A stretch of DNA of 64,000 nt. Source: Aquimarina sp. Aq78. Its GTDB lineage: Bacteria; Bacteroidota; Bacteroidia; Flavobacteriales; Flavobacteriaceae. Below the pieces are notes generated by a model. The model did no database searches. It saw only the letters and a list, made by a program, of their open reading frames with translations, and was not told where the DNA came from. The translations under genes and the position numbers were made by a program. The stretch lies in assembly GCF_900299525.1 (NCBI RefSeq), contig NZ_OMKA01000031.1, positions 1 to 64,000 of the forward strand, written 5' to 3'. Positions 8,268 through 15,466 of the stretch are shown one piece after another; positions within the stretch are counted from its first letter, which is position 1, and each line of letters starts with the position of its first letter.

Positions 8268-8460
8268 CTCGTTTAACATTGCTCTATATAAAAATGATTA
8301 GTCTATACCATCTGTAGAAAAAAAGGTTGTGAATATGTATTCTTCATCATATGACAGGCATTTTTACAAATTGCATTTGTACTTCTAACTCAACCTCTTT
8401 TCCTGATCATTTACAAATAATAGCTAATAACACAACCTCTTTTCTTTAAGTAGTATCGAT

Positions 8461-10668
8461 TTAGTTTTTAATAAATTTAGTGGTTAATAATCCTTTGCTA
8501 GATTGAAGATGAAGAATGTACTGGCCAACAGGTAATCCTGTAACATCAATCAAAACAGAATTAAGACCCATTAATATATCATTTGTACCTTTTGGAATTG
8601 GAGCAGCAAAAGGATCTTCTCGTATAAGTTCTTCTCTAGGGTCAACGATAAATTTAACGACTACTTTCTTTACAATTTCTCCAGAAAGTCTTAGTATCGT
8701 TACAGTTGCATTTCCTGTAGTTGTAGGATCTTTTGGGGTTATTGCTAAATAATTGCTTGCTGGATTTGGCGAAAGTATAAAGTGATTATCAAAAGCACTT
8801 GTTTTGGTAGGTTTACAACTAGTATTGACGTTACATGTAGAATAACCTAATGTAAATCGTATATAGCTGTTAATCTCGTTTAAAAAAGATACCGAATTAA
8901 CACAAACAAAATTTAGTTTTGGGCATCCATCTAAGTAAAGACGTCTGGCATGATGAACTACGCCAGAGAAATGCTGGTAACTTTGGTAAAAAGAGTGATT
9001 TCCTGTTAGATATGCTTCTCTTAAATTTGGATTGTTGCTAATGTTTAATTTATTTACAGATTTACAATTTCTAATATCAATTTTGGATATTAAGTTTCTA
9101 CTAACATCCACAGTTTCTAAATTAGTATTTGATGTAATATCTAATGTGGTTATTTGGTTATTAGACAATTGTAGTACTTGTAAATTTATACTGCTGTTTA
9201 GAGATATTTGCAATAATTGATTGTTATCAAGAGTAAGATAGCGTAATAGAACTTTATTTCTAAGGTCAATAGAGATTAGTTTATTATTGGCTAGATCTAT
9301 CGTGTTTAATTGATCATTCTTATTAAGGTTTGCAATAGTAATTTGATTGTTTTTAAGAAGAAGAACCTTTAGATTTGTAAAATGCTCAATCCCGGTAATA
9401 TCAGTGATATTTCTATTTTCAAGATTGATATGAGTAACTTTTTCTGCTTCGTCTTCAGAGATTTCATTATCACTGTCAATATCATACTTTGATACGAGTC
9501 CAGCTTTAAAATTTGGATCATTAAAATTAATGATTTTAGAAGTAGGAGCTAAGCTACAATCACTACTGATAACACAATTATAACCTAATGCATTAACTCT
9601 ATTTTGTATGTAGGCAGTATCAGAATAGTATTTGTGTAAGCAAATAAATTCTAGTTTTGGACATTTTTCGACCTTAATATATTTACTTAGGTAACGATGT
9701 GTTAAAAACATGGTTTTTAACTCGCTATTATCGTTCACATCTAGATATACAATTTTACAATTTCTTGCATCTAGCCTAGTTATCTTGTTTTTTGAACAGT
9801 TTAAATTGACCAGATTAACATTTTGAGAAAGATTTATTTCTGTCAAAGCATTAGAACTTATATCTAATCTTTCTAGATTTGGATTCCCAGTAAGATCTAT
9901 AGATGCTAATTTGTTTTTCTCAACGTTTATACGTTTCAATGTTGAGGTTACTGGCAGATTTATATTAGTTAGTAAACTATTTCGGACATCTAAATGGGTA
10001 AGCACTGTATTTTTAGAAGCATCTATAGATGTTAGTAAGTTGTTACCGATATTTAACTCATCTAATTTTGTGTTTTTAGAGACATCTAATGTTGTTAATT
10101 GATTTCCCCATACATATAACCTTGTTAAATTTAGGTTTTTAGTAATACTTAATTCTACCAACTGGTTGCTCCATGCATGAAGTATTGATAACCTAGCGTT
10201 ATGATCTATGTTAAGTCTTTTAAATTTATTACTTATTACTTTTAGTTCAAATAACTCCACATTTTTAGATACATCCAGTTGTGCTAACTGGTTATTATTA
10301 GCATCTATTCGTTCTAATTGTGTACATGTGGATATATTTAGATTAGTCAACTGATTTTGGCTAACATCCAAGTATTGTAGTTTTGTGTTTTTTGTTAGAT
10401 TTAAAGAGGTTACCTTATTCTTAGGAATAGTAAGGTGTTTTAGATTTATAAAGTGCTCTATTCCGGTAAGATTTTCAATATTCTTATTTACAGCTTTTAT
10501 GGATACAGCTTTTTCTGCTTCTTGCTTACTTATATTTACGTCATTATTGGTATTTATTGATGATGCCAGTAAAGCATTTTTAAAATTAGCATCGGGAATA
10601 TGAATATTTTGAGCATGAGAGGTTAGGGTAAGACATAGTAGTATACCCAAAAAGATAATTTTTTTCAT
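8461..10668 (-). CDS. large secreted leucine-rich-repeat protein with T9SS sorting domain
   Basis: The 735-residue protein has a signal peptide (1-19, SHA-Q) and two homologous blocks. Each begins with a PDANF/NDPNF motif and an EF-hand-like loop (NTNNDVNISKQE about 39-50, degenerate; DIDSDNEISEDE about 396-407, canonical), then a TGIEHF cap and 21-residue LRRs of the L..L.V..NQLT.LDVS form (about 11 units in block 1, 6 in block 2). Each block ends in a cysteine-containing C[PS]KL.F[IV]C segment. Residues about 628-735 are a T9SS sorting domain (LSPNPASNYLAI) with an insertion. Such LRRs usually bind proteins or glycans at the surface. Its promoter lies beside paired regulator boxes at 10843-10880. 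Confidence 0.88.
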   Translation of the reverse strand: MKKIIFLGILLCLTLTSHAQNIHIPDANFKNALLASSINTNNDVNISKQEAEKAVSIKAVNKNIENLTGIEHFINLKHLTIPKNKVTSLNLTKNTKLQYLDVSQNQLTNLNISTCTQLERIDANNNQLAQLDVSKNVELFELKVISNKFKRLNIDHNARLSILHAWSNQLVELSITKNLNLTRLYVWGNQLTTLDVSKNTKLDELNIGNNLLTSIDASKNTVLTHLDVRNSLLTNINLPVTSTLKRINVEKNKLASIDLTGNPNLERLDISSNALTEINLSQNVNLVNLNCSKNKITRLDARNCKIVYLDVNDNSELKTMFLTHRYLSKYIKVEKCPKLEFICLHKYYSDTAYIQNRVNALGYNCVISSDCSLAPTSKIINFNDPNFKAGLVSKYDIDSDNEISEDEAEKVTHINLENRNITDITGIEHFTNLKVLLLKNNQITIANLNKNDQLNTIDLANNKLISIDLRNKVLLRYLTLDNNQLLQISLNSSINLQVLQLSNNQITTLDITSNTNLETVDVSRNLISKIDIRNCKSVNKLNISNNPNLREAYLTGNHSFYQSYQHFSGVVHHARRLYLDGCPKLNFVCVNSVSFLNEINSYIRFTLGYSTCNVNTSCKPTKTSAFDNHFILSPNPASNYLAITPKDPTTTGNATVTILRLSGEIVKKVVVKFIVDPREELIREDPFAAPIPKGTNDILMGLNSVLIDVTGLPVGQYILHLQSSKGLLTTKFIKN

Positions 10669-10795
10669 AAGTATGAATGAGTTAGTTTTAGTTTGATAAA
10701 TTATTAAATAGGATTTGTTTTTTAGGCTTTGTATTGAGGATGTTTTTTGATTATCTATATCAAATTTTGTGTAGGTCTGTTGTTTTAATTTGAAA

Positions 10796-10827
10796 CAAAG
10801 ATAAAGGCGAAAACTACACTATAACAA
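10796..10827 (-). promoter_or_regulatory. promoter of the LRR gene
   Basis: Read on the minus strand, TTG (10827-10825) and TATCTTTG (10803-10796) are 21 bases apart, matching TTG/TAnnTTTG. The predicted start of transcription is near 10790, giving a leader of about 120 bases. Confidence 0.6.
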
Positions 10828-10842
10828 GAGGAGTAACTTAGG

Positions 10843-10880
10843 ATTTATAAATCTTGACAGGTATATTTATAAATCTTAAC
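10843..10880. promoter_or_regulatory. paired 16-bp direct-repeat boxes, likely AraC-type operator
   Basis: ATTTATAAATCTTGAC (10843-10858) and ATTTATAAATCTTAAC (10865-10880) are direct repeats with a 22-bp period, two helical turns, as AraC-type regulators usually recognise. They start 15 bases upstream of the -33 element of the LRR promoter. The rest of the 345-base divergent region (10669-11013) shows no gene. A third copy lies at 12779. Confidence 0.6.
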
Positions 10881-11013
10881 CATTGTTTTTAGCTTCAAAA
10901 TGCTTTTTATCAGAGTGTTTGTTTTTTCAAGAAGATTTTATGATTTGTTATTAAAATTATACTCTATTTATATGGTTATCCCTTATATTGTTAACAACTT
11001 TTAACTAGGCATT

Positions 11014-12741
11014 TTGAATATAAAACTGAAGAGCATCTATCGTATTATTTTAATTTTTATAAGCTTGATCTTTCTCCCGAACAAAGGAGTAGGTATGATA
11101 ACAAAAAACAAGATTAGTGAAAAGCAATATTCAGTTTCAGATTCTTTAAATCATAAAACATTTGATGAATTACGATCGCTCTTTATTAAACACTATAAAG
11201 ATTCAGTTTTTATAAAAAAATTATCGAATACATATCTTACCAGAGCAAAGAAAGACAAGGATAGTATTGAGATAGCAAATGGATATCAAATATTCTTTGA
11301 AATGAATATAAATAATCCAAAAGTGGCTTTGGCATACACAGATTCTATGATTGATGTTACCAAAGGCGTAAAAGATGAGTTTTATCCAGCAAGGGGCTAT
11401 CTTTTAAAAGGCTATCTTTTGCAAAAACTAGAACGGTACAATGAAGCTTTAACCTCGTATTTGATTTCAAAAAAACATGCAGAGATCAATAAGAATATTG
11501 GTCATATTATTGCTATAACACATAATATTGCAATACTTAAGACCATCTTAGGAAAAGATGAAGAATCTTTAGAAATCTATAAAAAAAACTTAGACCTCTT
11601 ATCGACTCAGGATACTATTAATAAATTCAGATCACATTATATAGCTACTCTCTGTAAGCTATCGGATAGTTATAATTTATTTAAAAAATATGATACTGCG
11701 CATTTCTATTTGAAAAAAGGGATTACATCTACTCTATCAGGAGATATTCCGCATTTTTATTCTGAGTTACTTTCATCTTATGGGATTAATAGTTATTATA
11801 GAAAAGAATATAGTACAGCACGGGATAGCTTAAATAAATCTCTTTCTCTATCCAAAAAAAGCCCCTATACAAATGTACTTGTTACCTATTTATATTTAGG
11901 AAAAACACTTTTACAACTAGAAAAGGAAGAAGAAGCTATTGGATATTTAAAAAAAATAGACTCTGCGGTACATGTTTCTAACTATATCTTAGAAACCCGA
12001 GAAGCATTTACGTTGCTCATAGATCATTATAAAAAGGAAGACGATAAAGCGAATCAATTAAGAATCATGGAAAAACTGATAAAACTAGATAGTGGTTTTT
12101 CTGTAAAGTATAAAAAGTTACATATAGATATTGAAAAAAAGTATGATAATGTACAACTTATTAAAGACAAAGAAATATTAATAGATAGCATCAAAAATCA
12201 TAGTAAAACAACCATATATCAGTTATGGGCTTTTGGAGGAGTAATCATTGTATTGATAAGTCTAGGATATTTTTATTATTATAAAAAAAGAAAGAAAAAC
12301 TATGAAAAAGTATACCAAGAGAAATTAATACATGCAGAACATCTAAATAAAAAGAAAACACAGAAAACAAAAGATGTTGAACTAGCACCAGAATTAAGAG
12401 ACGATATTTTAAAAAACTTAGAAGAGTTTGAAAAAAATGAAGTCTTTTTAAAAAACGATTTAACATTATCTATAGTTGCCAAAAAACTAAAAACCAATTC
12501 GACATACTTATCCAGGATTATCAATATGGATAAGCAAAAAAACTTCGCAAATTATATTAATGATTTACGTGTTGAATATTGTATAGAGCAAATAAAAAAT
12601 GATAAAAAATTTAGACATTATTCTGTTACATCTATGGCAAAAGAGGTAGGATTTAATAATATTCAGTCTTTTGTTAAAGCATTTTATAAAAAAAATGGTT
12701 GTAATCCTGCTGAATACATAAAAGAGTATGGTGGTGAGTGA
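11014..12741 (+). CDS. membrane-anchored TPR transcriptional regulator with AraC-type HTH
   Basis: The 575-residue protein has a signal-anchor-like N-terminus (residues 7-21), a region of tetratricopeptide-like helices (about 85-390), one membrane segment (404-422), a basic linker, and a C-terminal AraC/XylS HTH domain (about 483-572; SIVAKKLKTNSTYLSRIIN and MAKEVGFNNIQSFVKAFYKK). The TPR part would lie outside and the HTH inside, a one-component design common in Bacteroidota. The start is the TTG at 11014 (or ATT at 11011); the first ATG, at 11095, would remove the hydrophobic N-terminus. It is divergent from the LRR gene and 132 bases before the GG-leader peptide gene; identical boxes flank it on both sides. 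Likely targets are those two genes (inference). Confidence 0.85.
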   Translation: MNIKLKSIYRIILIFISLIFLPNKGVGMITKNKISEKQYSVSDSLNHKTFDELRSLFIKHYKDSVFIKKLSNTYLTRAKKDKDSIEIANGYQIFFEMNINNPKVALAYTDSMIDVTKGVKDEFYPARGYLLKGYLLQKLERYNEALTSYLISKKHAEINKNIGHIIAITHNIAILKTILGKDEESLEIYKKNLDLLSTQDTINKFRSHYIATLCKLSDSYNLFKKYDTAHFYLKKGITSTLSGDIPHFYSELLSSYGINSYYRKEYSTARDSLNKSLSLSKKSPYTNVLVTYLYLGKTLLQLEKEEEAIGYLKKIDSAVHVSNYILETREAFTLLIDHYKKEDDKANQLRIMEKLIKLDSGFSVKYKKLHIDIEKKYDNVQLIKDKEILIDSIKNHSKTTIYQLWAFGGVIIVLISLGYFYYYKKRKKNYEKVYQEKLIHAEHLNKKKTQKTKDVELAPELRDDILKNLEEFEKNEVFLKNDLTLSIVAKKLKTNSTYLSRIINMDKQKNFANYINDLRVEYCIEQIKNDKKFRHYSVTSMAKEVGFNNIQSFVKAFYKKNGCNPAEYIKEYGGE

Positions 12742-12778
12742 GTTATGGGGCTTCAATGCTTGATAAATACCACTAAAT

Positions 12779-12794
12779 ATTTATAAATCTTACC
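12779..12794. promoter_or_regulatory. third copy of the 16-bp box, upstream of the RiPP-like gene
   Basis: ATTTATAAATCTTACC matches the two boxes at 10843-10880 in 14-15 of 16 positions. It lies 80 bases before the start codon of the GG-leader peptide gene. A weak -7-like TACATTTA follows at 12837-12844. Confidence 0.55.
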
Positions 12795-12873
12795 CAGAAC
12801 ATAAAGGGATATGTCTAACAATTAGTGTTTGTTAGTTACATTTACATTATAACAAAGTTCAAATTAACTCATC

Positions 12874-13053
12874 ATGAAAACGAATAAAAAAGTAAAACTC
12901 GAATTAAAAAAAATTAATGTAACCAAACTTACCGATTCTAATATCGCCAGAATAAAGGGAGGAAATAAGGAAGACTTTATTAGAGTTGACGGTACAGTTG
13001 GTAGTTTAATATCTCGTATTATAAATGGCGTGAATCATTCATGTAATAGATAA
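12874..13053 (+). CDS. GG-leader RiPP (class I lanthipeptide-like) precursor peptide
   Basis: A 59-codon gene starting with ATG at 12874 and ending with TAA. The first 30 residues match the Bacteroidota natural-product leader: a lysine-rich start, KLELKKINVTKL, then DSNIARIKGG, the double-glycine cleavage site at 29-30. The predicted 29-residue core starts NKEDFIRVDG and ends NHSCNR, with Thr41, Ser44, Ser48, Ser56 and one Cys57, so at most one thioether ring could form. No lanthionine synthetase, radical-SAM enzyme or C39 transporter is in the window, so it is an orphan precursor here. The box at 12779 suggests control by the TPR-AraC regulator just upstream. It could instead be an unmodified GG-leader pheromone or bacteriocin. 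Confidence 0.75.
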   Translation: MKTNKKVKLELKKINVTKLTDSNIARIKGGNKEDFIRVDGTVGSLISRIINGVNHSCNR

Positions 13054-13074
13054 TAAAATTTTATTATCTATTAC
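13043..13074. terminator. 32-bp perfect AT-rich palindrome over the stop of the precursor gene
   Basis: The 16-base arm GTAATAGATAATAAAA (13043-13058) is followed directly by its exact complement to 13074. The arm includes the last three codons and the stop of the RiPP-like gene. It may act as a weak terminator or as an RNA-stabilising hairpin; GC content is very low. Confidence 0.45.
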
Positions 13075-13094
13075 GAATATTATTTGTAGAAAAT

Positions 13095-13177
13095 AAAAAC
13101 CTTCTTTGACTATTGAAACTTCTTTGATTAAAACTTACGATCAGGATGATAAGCTTCTAGATTCAAAGAAGGTTTTT
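13095..13177 (-). terminator. long-armed terminator overlapping the end of the hydroxyproline operon
   Basis: Inverted repeat of 15 bases: TCAAAGAAGGTTTTT (13163-13177) and AAAAACCTTCTTTGA (13095-13109). The first arm in transcript order lies inside the last codons of the FAD dehydrogenase gene; the second is followed by T-rich RNA. An extra partial copy of the arm lies between them. Confidence 0.5.
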
Positions 13178-14375
13178 GATCAGAAATAATTTCTGAAACC
13201 AGTTTCCCTGTAGAGGTTCCCATAGTCCAGCCCATCATAGCATGCCCTGTAGCAATAGTAAGATTGTTACAAGTATTAGATTTACCGATATATGGTAACC
13301 CATCTGGAGAAACAGGCCTAAGGCCAGATGTAGCTGCCTCTTTTTCTGCATTAGAAAGTTTAATATCGGGATAGTATCGCTGTGTGGCGTTTGCGATAGT
13401 TTCAACTCTTACCTTATTAATCTTATGGTTAATACCCGCTATTTCCATAGTACCGGCAAATCTGGTAAATCCCTGCATTGGGGTTACTGCAATTTTAGCT
13501 TCAGTTAGTATAGCCGGCATGGTTATTCCTAAATCTCTTTCAGAATTTATACGGTATCCTTTTCCGGCTTCTAGTAATAGTTTGATTCCTAGTTTTTTAC
13601 TTAACAAATTTGACCATGATCCTGCCGCTAATACAAACTCATCTGCTGTGTATGATGTATTCTTAGTATGTATCGAAGTAATTTTATTGTTCTGTATACT
13701 AATATCTTCTACCTTTTTATTTTTGTGAATCGTTACCCCCGAAGCTTCAAGGAAAGCTTTCATTTCATCCATAAAGGTTTGTGGGGTGGTATGCCAATCA
13801 CATTCATACAATACTGCTCCTTTTGCTTGCAATTGTACATTGGGTTCCATTTGTTTTAATTCGTCAAATGAAAGCTCTTTTACGGGCAATCCTTCTTTGG
13901 TTGCCATCTTACCAACATGAATTTCTTCTTCGAGCATTTTTTCGGTTTGACAGATCATTAAAAGTCCCTTTTTTTCTAACTGAAACGAAAAATTTTCATC
14001 AGATCTGATTTCAGAATACAAATCTCTACCTAATACTGCAATATCTTTAATGGCAGCAATACCTTGATTTACATTTTTTACCGAGCAAGACTTGTTAAAT
14101 GCCCATGTCCAACGTAAAAAATCTGAATTGAGACGAGGCTTTATAAATAATGGGCTAGTGGGGTTAAACATCCATTTTAGTCCTTTTTTCATTACACCAG
14201 GTGCCGCAAGAGGGATAATATGACTTGGAGAAAGATAGCCCGCATTAACGTAAGAAGCACCAGAATCCATTGCAGATTGATCTATTATAGTAACATGATG
14301 TCCTTCTTTATGTAAATAATATGCAGAACATAATCCTATGATTCCGCCTCCTATGATAATAACTTCTTTACTCAT
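13128..14375 (-). CDS. FAD-dependent D-amino-acid dehydrogenase, probable cis-4-hydroxy-D-proline dehydrogenase
   Basis: The protein is a DadA/DAO-family flavoenzyme of 415 residues from the ATG at 14375 (an upstream in-frame GTG at 14387 is less likely). The FAD-binding motif IIIGGGIIGLCSAYYLH starts at residue 6. DAGS-like DSGASYVNAG and the C-terminal TSGLRPVSPDGLPYIG with GHAMMGWTMG are family signatures. DadA-type enzymes oxidise D-amino acids to imino acids. Next to a hydroxyproline epimerase, a DapA-type deaminase and a semialdehyde dehydrogenase, it most likely oxidises cis-4-hydroxy-D-proline to 1-pyrroline-4-hydroxy-2-carboxylate. It is the last gene of the operon, 80 bases after the epimerase. 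Confidence 0.85.
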   Translation of the reverse strand: MSKEVIIIGGGIIGLCSAYYLHKEGHHVTIIDQSAMDSGASYVNAGYLSPSHIIPLAAPGVMKKGLKWMFNPTSPLFIKPRLNSDFLRWTWAFNKSCSVKNVNQGIAAIKDIAVLGRDLYSEIRSDENFSFQLEKKGLLMICQTEKMLEEEIHVGKMATKEGLPVKELSFDELKQMEPNVQLQAKGAVLYECDWHTTPQTFMDEMKAFLEASGVTIHKNKKVEDISIQNNKITSIHTKNTSYTADEFVLAAGSWSNLLSKKLGIKLLLEAGKGYRINSERDLGITMPAILTEAKIAVTPMQGFTRFAGTMEIAGINHKINKVRVETIANATQRYYPDIKLSNAEKEAATSGLRPVSPDGLPYIGKSNTCNNLTIATGHAMMGWTMGTSTGKLVSEIISDQKPSLNLEAYHPDRKF

Positions 14376-14455
14376 AATTGTATACACTTAGACTAGCTTA
14401 GCGTGGTATTCTGTTATGTTTACTAAGTTTTTTATTATGTTTTATTTAGAATTGA

Positions 14456-15466
14456 CTAAATAACCTGAAACCCATGTGCATAGGGATCATCTTCATCATC
14501 AATAATGATAGTGTTGTATCCATAAACTTTTGCCCATCCTTGAATACTTGGAATGATAGCTTTTATGTTACCTAGTTCTGTTTCTTCTTCGACTCTACCT
14601 ATGAATGTACTTCCAATAAAACTTTCATGAACAAATTCTTCTCCTTGTTGTAGTTTTCCTTTAGCATATAATTGTGCTATTCTTGCAGAGGTTCCTGTTC
14701 CGCAAGGAGAACGGTCAATAGCTTTATCTCCATAAAAAACGGCATTTCTACCCGACGAATCTGGGTTGATAGGATCTCCTGTCCAAAGCATATGACTTAC
14801 ATCTCTGATCGTATCATTTTCTGGGTGGATAAATGCGTTGGGGTATTTTTTGTTAATACGTTCCCGAACCACTTGAGAGTATTGGATTAGCTTACTTGCA
14901 GTAAAATCATGAACCCCGCTAAAGTTTTTTTGAGGATCTACAATAGCATAAAAATTTCCACCATAGGCAACATCAAAAACGAGTTCTCCCAATTCTGGGC
15001 ATTCTATAGTTAAACCCTCTGCTGCCAGATATGATTTTACATTTTTGAGTTTTACCCAATCTACTTTTTTATTTGTTTGCTGGTATTCTATTTCTACCAG
15101 TCCAGCCGGAGCTTCCATTCTAATTTTCCCTGGGGTTTTGGGTTGTATTAAACCTTCTTCTATGGCTATGGTGATGGTTCCAATAGTACCATGTCCACAC
15201 ATAGGCAGACATCCAGACGTTTCTATAAATAGGATAGAAAAATCATTATCGGGGTGGTGTGGTTCGAATAAAAAACTGCCACTCATCATATCGTGCCCTC
15301 GAGGCTCATACATTAATCCTTTTCTTATCCAATCATATGTTGTAAGAAAATGCTGACGTTTTTCGCTCATCGTTTTTCCAATTAGATCAGGTCTGCCCGT
15401 CGTAACAACCCTCACTGGGTTTCCGCAAGTATGAGCATCGATACATTTGAAAGTGGTTCTAGCCAT
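14456..15466 (-). CDS. 4-hydroxyproline 2-epimerase (proline racemase family)
   Basis: The 336-residue protein belongs to the proline racemase family. Both catalytic cysteines are present: Cys90 in LPMCGHGTIG and Cys255 in DRSPCGTGTSARIAQL. Two cysteines separate racemases/epimerases from the trans-3-hydroxyproline dehydratases, in which the first is replaced. In this operon the substrate is most likely trans-4-hydroxy-L-proline, converted to cis-4-hydroxy-D-proline. The start lies inside the end of the DUF885 gene (8-base overlap), which points to translational coupling. Proline racemase activity is the alternative but fits the neighbours less well. Confidence 0.9.
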   Translation of the reverse strand: MARTTFKCIDAHTCGNPVRVVTTGRPDLIGKTMSEKRQHFLTTYDWIRKGLMYEPRGHDMMSGSFLFEPHHPDNDFSILFIETSGCLPMCGHGTIGTITIAIEEGLIQPKTPGKIRMEAPAGLVEIEYQQTNKKVDWVKLKNVKSYLAAEGLTIECPELGELVFDVAYGGNFYAIVDPQKNFSGVHDFTASKLIQYSQVVRERINKKYPNAFIHPENDTIRDVSHMLWTGDPINPDSSGRNAVFYGDKAIDRSPCGTGTSARIAQLYAKGKLQQGEEFVHESFIGSTFIGRVEEETELGNIKAIIPSIQGWAKVYGYNTIIIDDEDDPYAHGFQVI

